Shown: positions 36,901 through 51,900, counted from the stretch's first letter. The stretch: 64,000 nucleotides of DNA from Patiria miniata (GCF_015706575.1 NW_024037057.1:3305501-3369500); one strand, 5' to 3'. Notes: generated from the letters alone by a model not told the origin. Made by a program: numbers and translations.

Positions 36901-39900
36901 ACAAACTTCCTTCGATGATTGTTTTCTTCCGACTGATATCATTTCAGGCGGAATAATTTCACAGGGTATTTGGTGGCATCCCTATTTTCACTTCGAACAA
37001 GGTTTAATTGGTAGGTCTTTTCTTGGTAATTGCCCGTGCTCTGTACATGCCTTTTACCCTAACCATCCCCAACCCTTCAAAATCCAACAGCACGTTTTGT
37101 TGGAATTTGTTGGAGTGAGTCCAACAGTTTTGGTGAATGAGTTTACCATATGGTGTTGGATTTTGCAAGAGTTAGGAAGGATCCTAGTAAACTACTCAAG
37201 GAGTTACGGTTAAAAGCTACTAGACAATTAACTTAAAAGAGCTCACGTAGACGTAGTGCAGGAGGAGAGTTTTTTCAAGAAAGACTATTAAAGGGTTTGG
37301 TTAACCTGCAAGGAACAATGATAAGAATGGTTATTTTGAATGTAAGAGCTGACAGTAGAATCGGTTATGCAAGTCCAGATTTACTTCAAGTAAATAATGT
37401 TAATCTGTAAGTATAAATGGTGGCAGTGGCGCACCCAAGAGGGGGGGGGGGGGGCTCGAGGGGCTTAAGCCCCCCCCCCCCCCCCCCCCCCCCCCCCGAG
37501 GTTGTCAATTTTTTTTTGGGGGGGGGGGGTCCTTTTTTTTAGTCCCACAATTTGACCGTGGTGATTATGTGGCCTATTTTCGAGGAGTATAATAGGGGTG
37601 TAAATGGTGCCGCCAACATCAAAATAGTTGCCCCCCCCCAAAAAAATATTTTAAGCGGCCACAAATTTTGGGCAACATTTTTTGAAAAAAACTCAAATTT
37701 CAAAAAAAAAAAAATTTAGAACCCCCCCCCCCAAGCCAAATCCTGGGTGCGCCACTGAATGGTGGGGAAAAGGGTGAACATAATAATGTCGCATTGGTGT
37801 TGTATTGGATAGTGTTCCCTCACCTGATTTGATACTGGCATTGCTGCTGGTGCTGCCGAGGCTCCCTAAGCTGCTGCTGATTTGTGCCAGGGGTCTGTGA
37901 TTGGCCGGCATCTCAATCAGGCTGTTGCTGCTGCTGGAACTCATGGATATGCTGTCGCTTCTATGCCTGGCCAAACAAACAAAAGATCTTGTTCTTATTA
38001 ACCTATTAAGCTTTTTTTTTTTATAAAAATTATTTTGCACTTATATTGGATGGCATGGGTGGCTTGTGCGTAAAGCGCTCGCCTCTCACCAAGGTGACCA
38101 CGGTTCGAATCCTGGCCGCGGATGGCATGTGAGTAGATTTGTGCGTTGGTTTTCTCCTGTGCCACGAGGGTTTTTCTCTGGGCCCTCCCGTTTTCCTCCC
38201 TCTGGAAAAATCAAACACTTTCGATCTCAGGCTGTGCTCCGACGGTGGTCATATATGGGTCGATGTGGCCGGCAGCCATAGGCGCCTTTATGTGCCAGTG
38301 GCCCGACCACGCTGTAGTCGCGTCCTTCGCAATTCAGCATATATCTGCTGCGAGTAAGGATGGTTAGCCTCCCAAATTATTATTATCATTATCATTTGCT
38401 CCATGTATTTGCCCATAGAGTTACATTGTAGCACCCACACTTCAAATTCCTTTGAGGTAATCTTCAGTGGAGTATGGATAACACTTCAAATCCCTGCGCA
38501 ATTCTTGTGTGTGGTTAAGCTCAGGGCAAGCAGGCAGATTCAGTCACGCTCCACTGCTCTCCACAGTGGTTGTTTTTGGTGCAGTGACTCAGTGTATGTA
38601 ACACAGTTACTTAACCCTTTGAGCTTCAAGCCCAACAAATTTACGCGGTGGAACCACCGTGAGAATTCTATCACCACACGTGTTTCTAGGTCGATAACCC
38701 TGGCATGCCTGTACATGCACAAGATATAGGTCATTCACACGGCCAGGGATCGTTTACAACCTGTCTGGGCTCTGGGCGGCACGAGGGGTTGACACAAAGG
38801 GATCGGGCGGCACTTAGGGGTTGGCCACTAAGATCTCCAATTACTGCACAAAGGCATTAGGCGCCATCTTGGCTTCTGGTCTTTCAACACTCCCTACTCC
38901 AGAGTGGCTAGGGTCTGGCCAATGGGAGTTTACAGGCTTGTGGTGTACAAGTAGGGGTGAGGATTACATGGAAGCTTGGCCTTATTAGCCCATTGAAAAA
39001 AAAATTATGACCATATTTGGAAAACAATGAGATTTTTTTCACGGCGCCCCTGCTCGAAGGGTTAAACACTTCATATCAAGGCCAGACGCTGTGTTGTTTA
39101 TGCTCAGCCATGCATAAATTTAGGCCTAGATTATAGTTGAAATCTTCCGCACTGCTCCAGGATGTCACTGGCTCTGCCTCAACATACTGACAGTGAATGC
39201 TGGAGGATTTTGCAGGATTGAGGCAGTGGTCACCCCTCCAAGGACCACATTCAAGAAATAACGGATGATTTTGGAGGATTGGAGGATGTTCACACGGAGG
39301 CAGTTGGAGGATTTTGCAGGATTAAAGTTGCGTCCTAGTAACTAGAACGGCGAAGCTGTCCAAGGCAGGAAGGGAGGCTGAAAGTAGGGTTGGGAATGGG
39401 CATGATGGAAGGGGATCAGGATTCTTGTTGATGTGCCTAGGTGTAGGGGTCAGTTTTTAAATGTCAACATAAAAAGTCAACAGATTACCTAATAAATACA
39501 TGTGTATATAGGTTAGCCGTCACTGTATTATGGGGGAGTTTTCCATTGTTAGGGTAATTAGGACCCACTTGTGGATTTTTGCAGCCCCAACAGTGTCTTC
39601 TGCTCCCCATACTTGTATTACCATGGGAAAACTCTTGTGTAGTCGCCACAAAAGCAGAACAAGAATGGGTATACATGTACATGTAGACACAGCACCATCA
39701 CCACCTCCCCCAAACCTTACCTCATCCCAAAACCTTACCCCATCCCCAACCCGCCCCCTCCCCCACCCAACCCCCTACCCACACCCATTTTATCCTCCCC
39801 TAACCATCCCCACCCTATCACCTACACATCCCAACCCACCCAAACTCCAATCCCTATCTCCTTCCCCCTCCCCTGACCCGTACCCTCCCCTACCCCAACC

Positions 39901-42900
39901 CCCTACACCCACCTACCCTATCTTCCACTATCTGTCCTTACCCACCCTACACATCCCCATCCTAACCCTTACTCGAATTCCAATATCCCGCCCACCCCAT
40001 TCCCCCACCCATACATCCCCACCTGACCCCATGCAACCCCTACTCTGATCCCTATATACTGCCCCCTCCCCTTATCCAACCCCTACAACCCATCCCTACA
40101 CATCCCCAACCCAACCCCTACTCCGATCCTATATCCCACCCCCTGCCCAACCCCCTCCTAACCCAACCCCCACATCCATGCCCATCCTCTCCCTACCTGT
40201 CTCCCCCTACCTGTCTCCCCCTACCTGTTCCCACCCCACCCCTACAAATCCCCACCCCACCCAAACCCAGTATTCCAACCCCTCTCCCCACCCCACCCCA
40301 CCCCAACCCACCCCGCCCCACCCATCCTAGCTCCCCTACTCATCCTACTCACACAAACACTAACTCAAACCCTATCCCCCAACCCACCCCACCCCACCCT
40401 CCCCCACCCCATCCCTACTCCAACCCCATAAACTAAAAGATCAAACCAGAAGCTCATGCACATCCCCAAAATGCATAGTGTACATGTTATACCGGTAAAC
40501 ATACACGTACATGTACCGTAATTTTCGGAATATAAGCCGCGCGGCGTATAAGCCGCAGCACGCAAAAATCTGCAAATTAAGATTTGAAGTCGGCGTATAA
40601 GCCGCACCGGCGTATAAGCCGCACCGACGGCAGCGGTTTCAATTTTCTAAGGCCTCCAAATTCTAGCCAAAATGCTCTGAACCAGTTCCATTTACACTAC
40701 AGAAGCTATAAAAAGGGCCACAAAAGTTGTATCAAATCATTTACAATCGATACTCTCACAAACAAATGTGGAAATTGATGATGAGAAATAAACACCGGGA
40801 ATTGCTGCCGGCTGCCCCGTCCGGTCCCCGGCCGTAAAAGTTAATACATCGCCCGGCGCGGCAGCCTGCGCTGGCCGGCGCCTATGACAACATTTTCCTG
40901 CAGCACGTGAGAGAGTATGCAACCCACCGTGATTTTCCCCCATTGCGTGTGTTGTCTGACTGGAGCGCTACGTACAAATCTTGCTTTGTGGCAACAGATG
41001 CTGATTTGTTTTGTCCTAAAAATATACAGGTCCGTTTTTATCTCAAAACTTATCAAATTTTTGTGATTACTAATGAGCAGTATTCAAGTTTCGATCGTAA
41101 CTTTCTTCGAAAATAGTCAAAACGATGCTGCCATTTTCATGGACGAATCCATTAATTTTGTAAGGGGTGATGTAGTCCCTGTTTTGAGGTTTACATCGTT
41201 TCTTGAATACATTTCAAGTACAAAAATTATATTGTGACGTTGAACAACTGATTATCGAATAACGAAATGTTTCGGACACCATAAAAAGTATTAGTCGTCT
41301 TTTTTCTTTTTTTAAACAGCGGAAATGTTGGTAATTATTGTTTCCAAGATAGTACACCCCTATATTACCTCAAATGGTGTGGTCCGCTGGGGAAAGCATG
41401 CTGCATGCAGCAGCACTAGAATCACATACGGCTTGTTGCAAGGCGTCGATCGAAGACAACTTTCACCGTACTTTTTACCGCTCGGCACCTTTACGTGGCA
41501 CGTGGTTTCGGTTCGTTAATGACTTTCTTAATTGATAATTCATTTCAGCAACATATCTCTTCTTAAACCAGTACATGTACATTAAATACACATGTGAATT
41601 TCATTTTCATTCTTCAAGGCTCGGCGTATAAGCCGCCCTGTGTATAAGCCGCAGTAAACATTTTCATGGGCAAAATCAACGTATAAGCCGCGGCTTATAT
41701 TCCGAAAATTACGGTATACGTTATACAAGTATACATGTACATGTAACAATTAAAAACTTTAACATTTCCTTGAATTAAAGTTCCTCAATAAAATCATAAA
41801 ATTTACTGCAATGATATGAACCTAACTGAAGTTATAGAGATGATACATGACAACTGCATTTAATTTTTTTCCCCAATTTAACTAGAACCAAAAACTTCAA
41901 CATTTTTATCTGAACGCGGACGTCCGGACGGGCGCCCGGACAGACGGACGGAAATTGGTATTACATAGGCTCGCATCTGCTTCGCAGCTCGCCAAAAATG
42001 CCTTGAGAGTTAATGTATAAATCATTAGCAATGTCTTTTCATGGTGCTACCGCAAAAAGTCTTCGTTTCCTACACACAAAATTCAAATCCCTTAATACGT
42101 AAAGTTCTCGTTACCTTGTGTTTTCCGTGGTTTTGGAGAGGAAATCCGCAATGTGGTGGACCAGAAAATCTCTGTCTTTCAGAGACGCAAACAGGATTGT
42201 CATCTGAAGTGGAAAGAAACGAAAACATCAAGTGACAAATGTAAAAAAAAAAAAAACTGAATTTGAATTTCTGAAAACCAAAAGGACACAATCAAGAATT
42301 TGATTTCCATTTTGCCTAAAAAATTAAAGCGACCTTTATAAATTGTCTGTGCAGGTTTTTAAAAGACAAACATAGGACACACAAATGACTTAAACGAAAT
42401 TGTCTGGACTGGAGATTCATTCTACCTTGGATCTGGTTGAAACATGCAAGCCGTTTTGAATCACGGATGAGTTTTCCACTTTCTCGATGACCGTGACGTC
42501 GCGCATCGGGATCACAACGTGGACAAGATTCTTCAGCTACAAGCGAAAAAATAAACAGACGAAACACATCACGTTTTGATTCTCAAGTGAGGTGATTATT
42601 AGCATATAATTCTGTGGTAGGCAGAGCTGAGAAATTTGGCCTTGACTCTCAACAAAACTGTTAAAGACACTTTCCCAATGTGAAAAACTACTAATTTTAC
42701 AAAAAAAGGGCAATTCGTATTATATTTAATGTTAATTACATATAAATTATAATCGTGAACACACTACTCCCTTATTTGCTTCTCTCAAGATTTTTTGATT
42801 TAAAGACATTCATTACCTAAATTTCGGTAAATTCATGTATAAATATTCAAATAATTTACTCCCATGTTGTTTCAACATTTTTTTTTAACTTTAACCTCGC

Positions 42901-45900
42901 ATATTCATTCATTTAATACTAGAAGTGTTTCAAAGCAAAAACTATATGTTTATTCCAGTAGAACTTCAATGTTAAAAAAACAGCCTTGTCCACCGGGGCA
43001 TTGACCTTTGGAATAGGCTGAGTGGCTCAATTGAATCATCGTTAACTTTATCTACATTCAGCAAAAAAAATTTAAACTCAATTTGCTTAACTGTTATGAT
43101 GTCTGATGAATAATTATTGTACTCCTGTTTGTTATGTTCCTGTTTGTCCCTATTCGTTACTTGTATGATAAAAGTATTTGTCCACAGGTTGGGGTGCAAA
43201 AGCTATGTTGGAGTATGTATTTTGTTGATTTATGATATATGTAGGTTGAATTTAATTTATATCCAATGTTATACATGTAATTATAACAGTAATTATAACA
43301 GTAATTTTGTATATGAGGAACAAAGTTGAACAAATATCTAGCAAATTGACAAAAATAAATTGAAAGCTGATTAGCCTTACCCGGCTACCAAAGCACATGT
43401 AGTTTCGTGACAGATAGAGGATTCCGTTGACATGGGTCTTGTTGTACGGGGTCCAGAGGGTGCAGGGGACGTGGCCGTCTAACTTCTCGGAGATTGGAAG
43501 ACGAAATACTTGCCTGTTGGAGAAATGTGGACAAATTACCCGATGTGGAAATTTTTATAATTTTTTCAATTTTGGTTGACAATAGTTTGGGATATTGTTG
43601 CAATTCAGGAAATATCCCTCTCGAAAGAAAAGAAAACAGTTCCGTTATAAAAAAAAACTCTGTATTTCATGAAACTGTAGTAGTACCTGCATAATTTTGG
43701 CAAAGTTCCGTTGGGTGAAATTTTAGCAATATGGACTCAATGCTCAAGTATCCATTCAATGATGAAAATATGAGCGGCGCGATGGACCGTGATCGCCTCA
43801 CTGGTATACATAATAACATAACCAGTGAATAACATGCGTAAACCGGTGAAAAGTTGTGTCCTTCGAATGGGATATCATTTGAACGTATTTTATGATGGAA
43901 GTTGCGCTATGCAAATGTGAATAAATAATAATAATAATTTGGGAGGCTAATCATCCTTACTCGCAGCTGGTATGCTGAATTGCGAAGGACGCGGCTACAA
44001 CGTGGTTGGGCCGCTGGCACGTAAAGGCGCCTATGGCTGCCGGCCACACCGACCCATATATGACCACGGAGCACAGCCTGAGATCGAAAGTGTTTGATTT
44101 TTCCGGAGGGAGGAAAATCGGAGGGCCCGGAGAAAAACCCTCGTGGCACAGGAGAGAACCAACGCACAACTCTACTCACATGCGATCCGCGGCCAGGATT
44201 CGAACCGTGGTCACCTTGGTGAGAGGCGAGCGCTTTACGCACAAGCCACCCACGCCACCCGTTAATTACTGTAATGTAACCTTACAGAGACAGTATTTGT
44301 CATAAGTTCTACCTAAGGAAGACACCGAACATTAGGGAGACATCTCCCTAATGTACACAACTCCTTTTTAGAGGCAAAGTTTTATGTAGTTTTATAAGGT
44401 GGATCGGTTGCTCGTGGTCCAAAACATAAATATACCATAATTCGTGGGGGTAGGATAAGGGAAATTGGGGTTAGGGGTCATTAAAGTTGTAAAAAATTTG
44501 TGCAAAACCCTATGGGAATGTCCCACTACGGTACCATTTCCCGTAAAATACGTGTAATGGCACCATTAAGGTATCATAATTTCTTCGCACGATGGGAAAC
44601 ATCGGTCATTAGGGAGACATTTCTCATGTCTCCCTAATGTCGCAGCCCCCCTTTAGAGGAAAAATTTTACCGTCGCAATTAGTTTATATTTGTTGCTAGT
44701 GGTCTAATTAGTAAATATACCGAAATTCGTGGAAAAAGGACAAGGGAATATTGGGTTAGGGCACATTTAAGTTTGCAAAATTTGGTCCAATCCAGGGTAA
44801 TCATTATTATTATTACTATTATCATTACTTGGTGAAATAGCGCCCTCTCTTGTTCATGCACGGAGTCCGTCACGTGACCTACCTGTAAGCTTCACTCCGG
44901 AGTCTGGCATCCAGATCTCTCTTCAGAGACGAGACTTTCTTCTTCTTTTTACTGAAAGGATACCGACCAAATTTGTCACAAAATTTCTGGAAAACTTGGT
45001 CTGGAGAAAGCTTTGCCCAAAAACTTTGAATGTTTAAAGATAGTTGATTGATTATTAGATCTTCAGACACTTTTTTTATCATTTGAATATTCAGAAACGA
45101 AATGCTGTTAAATAACAAAGTCCTTGGGAAAAGCCCATTTAATTGACACTAGAGAAGTATTTTTTTCTTTTTTTCTAATGAGCATTTTGTTTAACCAATT
45201 TGTTCAACCTCGGAACTCTTAGCTGAAAAATTGGACAAAACTGTCCCAGCAGAATTCTATGCCTACAAATGCTAGGTTGATACAACCCATGCTTTGACTG
45301 TGGATGATTGAAATCAATGATAAAAATCACCCCCACATCATTTTTTGTTCTTTTTTTGGGGGGGGGGGGGGGGGGGGGTTCTTTTTGGGGGGGGGGAGGG
45401 AGGGGGTTGTATTTCAATTTCAAGCATTGTTCTGCTTCTACCAAGGGGCTCACTCGATATAAGTCGAGACTTTCATGGGCAACCTGTATAAATAATAATA
45501 AAAATAATTTGGGAGGCTAATCAGTCTTGCGTGAAGCTGAGAAGTCTTACTAGAAGCTGAGAAGCTGAATTGCGAAGGATGTGGCTACAACGTGGTCAAG
45601 CCAAAAGGCATGTAACGGCGCCTTTGGCAGCCGCAATATTATCCTAATACATCATAATGTTGGCACATGTTCAAAATAGGCACAGGCGTAGCCATAGTCC
45701 TAGCCGTAAGGTCTTACATTCTTCCTACCTGATTCTGGTTCTGGGCGGGAGATCCTTATCCTGCTCGAAGCCTTCCTCCGACAGCAGCTGCCTCATGGCC
45801 AGGTTGGCCAGTTGCTCCATCAGACTGAAGGTCTCAATGGGATTGACGAACATGGAGAAGTAGTACTCCTGGTCCCTGGTGGAAAGTTTGATGCTCTCTG

Positions 45901-48900
45901 GAAAGATGACCGCGTTTTTCTTCTCCAGATGCTGTGAGCGGCAAGAATTGAAAATATGTGAAGAAAGAGCCTGCAAGTTTGAGATTTTGGAATTTTGCTG
46001 TAGGCTTGTGAATTGTTTTCTTGACAGCCCTCGGACAATACTGAGTTAATAATATTTATGAATGCACATGTATGGTTGTGAAAGGTAAAACCCAAGATTA
46101 AATTATACAGGGTGGAGCAAAAAAACTGAAACCGAGATATTATTCAGGGGTTTCCCTTAACTTTTTCCTTTACTGGCCGGCCGGGCCAGTAAACCAGAGT
46201 TTTCACTGGCCCGCAACCTTTTTCACTAGCCCACATGTTTTAATAGTAACTTTCAATCAAATCACCATAAGCATTTTTGATAACATTTTTGATAATAAAT
46301 TATGCAATATGAATACAATCGGCAATTATCTTAATCATGTACATAATATTGCATGTAGTTCCTTTTTAAGTAAAGTCAATGTTTCTTTAATCGTCCATGC
46401 TTTAACATAGAGCAAGGCTTTAATTAACAGGAATCAAATATAGGGGGAGAAGTTATAATCAAAATTTATACAGTGTGCTTCGTTCCGAACTTAAGGCTTT
46501 AGGTGTTCTATTTCCGACATGTTTTGATAAAACACGAACTAAAAAGCGTTATCTTGAGGAACAAGAAAACATTGCACACAGTCGTGGTATTAATGGGAGT
46601 TTACCAAGTTAGTATAAACTGAACTGTTTTAACTTGTTTGAAAATGAGTGAGAAGGCCAGTATTTAAAAAAAAAACATCTCTCGCGCGCGCCATGCATTT
46701 CTAGCGAAGAATGGTGCAATCAGCGTGCCTAGCCAAGAAGCGCTGCGGGCGGGCGACCCACAAACTTACGCTGGTCACGTCAATCCATAACGTTTTCTGG
46801 AGCACTGTCCACTTTACATTCACTAGTCTTTACATTCAAAATAGGCCCCTCGAATCTCATATTGTCCTCATCTTTTCGGTACATTCGTTTGATAGTGTTC
46901 AAGAAATCATCCCAAGAATCCGTTCGGGCACAAGTTTTGGCAGTGAAACTGTCATGAAAGTTTTCTCCTCACCACGTTGTATGATACGAATACGATGTTA
47001 ACGTACGCACGTCCGTACCGTGTGGACTGCAGACGAAGTAAATCACGTGCGCTGCATGTACGTGTGCACAATGTGTAATGGCAAATACACGTTGATTCGC
47101 CTCGTGTCGTGTTCGTCGTTGGGATTTCAATGCACAGGGCACTGCGAATATACATGGAGTGATATGAATTCAAACTACCAATGTTTTTATTTCGGTCGGC
47201 GTGGCAAAAGCATTCATGTGTTGTATCACCCTTAACTTTTTATTTTGATTGATTGAAAAATACTGTAGGGAAAATTTCGTTATTTTTTATTTTTTTAACA
47301 GTTTTTTGACTCGCCCGTCGGACTACTGAGAGGAGGGTTTTGACTCGCCCGCCGCTGTTTTCACTCGCATTTGGCGAGCGGGCGACTGCTAAGGAAAACC
47401 CCTGATTATTGCTAATTGGAACAGAAGTAGGGCACATGTGAATCAAAGGGAGATATCCTCTGTTAGGGTTGAATCTCCTCTTTAAAATGACACCCTGATA
47501 AAGTCATTACATTCACGGTTGACTGAGCAGTGACCAATTTTATGAAAGGGTCTATTTAGAGACTTGCGCCACTTTTCATGGTGAAATCTCTTTTTTTCCC
47601 CACCTGGCTTGAGTTGGCAACCATAGCCTTTCACTCTGTGACAATTGACACAACTAAAACCCATTGAAAAGTGGCGCAAGTCTCTAAATAGACCCTTTCA
47701 TAGATGTGGTCACTGCTCAGTCAACCGTGAATGTAACGACATGACCAGGGTGTCATTTTAAAGAGGAGATTCAACCCTAACAGAGAATATCTCCCTTTGA
47801 TTCACATGTGCCCTACTTCTGTTCCAATTTGCAATAATATCTCGTTTTCGTTTTTTTTTTATCCACCCTGTATATCCCCAGCGCAACAATTCTATCATAT
47901 AAACAAAATGAAATCATCATTAACAGAGTGCAATCATATCAAAAAATCTCTTTGAAAAACTTCTTGGAAGGCGTACCGTGACATCCGTCCATCGTATAGA
48001 CAACCTAGCCTCCGTGCCCATCAGAAATGAGTAGAAGTAGAGATAGTTGACACTGAGGTACATCCAGCCCTGCCGGGGGACCTTACCCTTCCAATAGCTG
48101 CAGGAATAGTCTGTTGGGAGATACGTAGAGGAGACATAAAGAGGTTAAATTGATTGAGGGGAGGAGGGTGTAAGAAACGTCAGAATGATCGAGGGAATGG
48201 ATCTATATTCAGCCAAGACCCAGCAACTGGGGTGCTAGAACTCCATATTTCTAATTTTTGACTATGACACGTGGAGTAGCCAGTAGGCGCTTTATAAGGT
48301 ATATATTTGAAAAACATGCTGAGCAGACAGAGTTTGATGCTCCGTGAAAGTGGCCAAATTCCATCGATTTGCAGCTCAAAAAATGATTGTGAGTACCATT
48401 GAAGCCCCAGTACCTCGTCTTTGACATGTGGAGAAGCCAGTAGGCGCATTATAAGGTATTTTTGTCAAGTCTTTGCTATGATTTTGGAGACTTTTTGAGG
48501 TGGATGTTCGTTAAAATACTTTAGTCTACATTGTAGGGGTCCTTTCCGCTGGGGCGCTAGTACATGTAAAACCAACCAAAGTCAAAATTTGAAAAAGGAG
48601 TTATAGCGCCCCAGCTCCTGGGTCTATGTTCAGCCCTAGAATAATAGGAACTTAGCCTTCTAGTAGCTGCAAAAATAACGGTAGTCTAGAAAGGGAGACA
48701 GAGGGAGAGGATGTAAGAACAGTTGGAAGGATGGAGTACATGGCATAAGGTTGGAGTTTAACAGAGTCATCACTAGTCTGTTACAAGTCATCATCATAAG
48801 TCACCACAAGTCAATAACAAGGCAAGGCAATCAGAAGTCGTCGTAAGTCGCTATGAATTATCACAAGTCATCATAAATAATCGCAAGTCAATCACAGGCC

Positions 48901-51900
48901 ATCACAAGTCAATCACAGTTTATCAGAAGCCATACACAATTCATTGTAAGTTATCACACGTCATCATAAATAATCACAATTCAATCACAAGTCAAGCATA
49001 AGTCAATCACAAGTCAATCATAAGTCAGTCACAAGTCAGACCCAAGTCATCACAAGTCCATGACAAATTGTAGCAAGTCATCCGAACTCAGTTACAACGT
49101 CTCACAAGTCAATCACAAGTCTTCTCAAATTGGTCACAAGTCATAACGAGTCATTCAATAGTTCTAAAAAGTCAACCAGATGTCACCACAAGTCCATCAT
49201 AATAACTACATGTAGTCATCACAAGCCATCACAAGACATAATATGGTCTTAATGCAAGTCACAAGCTTCTCAAATGGACTGTGACAAATGCATTTTTATT
49301 TCCAAACTGCCTGCTTGTAACCTTTTCCCATACCATGAAAGATGTTGCAAATAAAGGAATTAGAGAAACAAGATTAAGGGAACTTAAAAAAGAACTTACA
49401 GTTGACGAGCTTCTCGTCCTCCGACACTTTGAACAGACGGTGCCACTTTTCACATGCCGACTTGAATGCTTTGCTCTCCTCATCAACTACGTGTTCCATA
49501 AAATTTTAAATATGTAGAAAATGTGATTTTATACAAACAAAATAAATTCTGCAAATTTAATTTTCTTTTTCAATGGAAAATTCAATTCGCATTAGGGATT
49601 ATAGGCTTCTTGATAAATGTGCAAAAAAAACATGTTGCATTATATTTCCTTCTTAACCAGTCCATATTTTCCTCATCCAAAATGATACAATGAAACATCT
49701 AGCATTATATTTCCCTCTTAACCAGTCAATATTTTCCCCATCCAAAATGATACAATGAAACATCTAGAATTATATTTCCCTCTTAACCAGGCCATATTTC
49801 CCTCATTCAAAATGATGCAATGAAACACCTAGCATTATTTTTTCCTCTTAACCAGTCCATATTTTCCTCCTCCAAATTGATACAATGAAGCATCTAGCAC
49901 TATATTTTCTTCTTAGCCAGTCAATATTTTCCTCATTTAAAATAATACAATGACACATCTAGCATTATACATGTATTTCCCTCTTAACCGGTCAATATTT
50001 TCCCCATCCAAAATGATGTAATGAATCATCTAGCATTATATTTCCCTCTTAACCAGTCCATATTTTCCTCTTCCAAAATGATACAATGAAACATCTAGCA
50101 CTATATTTCCCTCTTAACCAGTCAATATTTTCCCCATCCAAATTGACACAATGAAACATCTAGAATTATATTTCCCTCTTAACCAGGCCATATTTTTCTC
50201 CTCTAAATTGATACAATGAAACATCTAGCATTATATTTCCCTCTTAATTAGTCAATATTTTCCTGTGTCGCACATGATACAGCTGCTATTTTTCAGTTAT
50301 ATCCCTAATTTCTCCATTGCCCAAATCTGCCATTGGTTGCAGTCCCATGTCTTAATCTGCCAATTCAGATACAGCTTATATTTAGTATTTATAATTTCCA
50401 ATTTATATTCCCCCTTCAACCAGTCAATATGTTATATATTTCCTTGGGATTTTCACTGTTATCTGTACCTTCTTTTGGACCCTCATCTGCTGTTTCAACC
50501 ACTGCAACCAGGCTCTCAATTTTACACTTGACAAATTCTGTGATATCCTCTTCAGCATCAAAAGTCCCTGGAAAATTGAAATTGATTAGTGGATCGTTGA
50601 TCACGTCACTGAATTATTCCCCCAACGCACGGCGCGCGCTGCAGTGCAATGGAAGTTCTATTGCACGGTGAATAGAACTTCTATTACATGGTTTCAGTGC
50701 TGCCGGTGGTGGCAATAAGACACAACTCTATTTCACAAAATGCAGACGTTACGCGAGACTGAAACACCGTTTGTTCTCCTTTTAACAGAAGATGAAATAT
50801 CAGAACTTGTAGGTGATGCTGACGCTTCTAACACAAAGAGGCAAATAAAATATGCCGCCAAACGATTAGACAAATTTGCAAAACACACAGGAACATGTTT
50901 TCAACCCGTAAGAATTCCCAGCCCTCATGAAGCAGGATTGACTGCCTTGGACTGCTTAAGTAAGGACTTTAAAGAAATGTGCCACTTCTTTTCTTTAGAG
51001 TGGAGGATTTTGGACGATTGGGGAGGATTCCCAACAAACTCGCTTGGACTGGAGGGTTAAAGATTATTGGTATAGTCCATCATTTGTAATTTGTGCATTT
51101 TGTTCGTTTGAAGCAACAAACGTTCTCAAAATCTAAAGAAGGGTGCTGAACAACTAGCCTGATGATGTTTCAGCTCAGCTTCAGCTGTATATTTTGAGAA
51201 AAACAGCATTCTAGGATCTCGATTTCAAATCAAAAGTTGCTGAATCGTGTTTTGAATTGGGCCTGAATTCAGCGTCCGAGACACATTCTCACTGAGCTGA
51301 TTACAGCTACGCGATGTCGTGCACTGATCCAACGAATTATAGCAACCGCGCGCACGTGTGCGTTGTGTCAACGCTTGCGCGCGCTTAGCCGAATAAAAAA
51401 ACCGAACTACAAACGGAAATTTCCAATGGTGCGTCTTAAGACACACCGTTGGAAAGGCCTTCTTTCATTGATTTCTTCAAAATGACAGCTGGCCAGAAAG
51501 AATAATTTCACAGGGAGTTTAGTCCCACTTACTATCTTTCAACCAAGTATGTTTTTCAACAATAATTATGTCAGTAACTTTTTGGAAAGCTGCAAATGAT
51601 GGACTGTAGCTTTAATGGGGAATCCATGTGCATACCTAGAGTTTCAATCAGATTCTGCTCCAACCATTCCCAGTGCACAAAGATATCCCTCTTGTGGACG
51701 GCGGTGGCAACAGCTAGAGGTAGGCAAACAGAAAGAAAGAGGATTTCAATCAATACCTGAGATATGAGAGGATGGTCCGAAACTACAGAGTCATCACAAG
51801 AAGTCACAAGTCAATCACAAGTCATCACAAGTCAGTCGCAAATCCATCATAAGTAACGAGTCACTCACATTTCATCACAAGTTAACACAAGCCAGTCATA

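Noticed and set aside
38066..38367. Three overlapping plus ORFs and the matching minus ORF at 43907-44242
   Set aside because: Open frames within copies of a tRNA-derived SINE; conservation is that of the repeat, not of a protein.
39530..40048. 172-codon Pro-rich ORF
   Set aside because: Product of a C-rich low-complexity tract.
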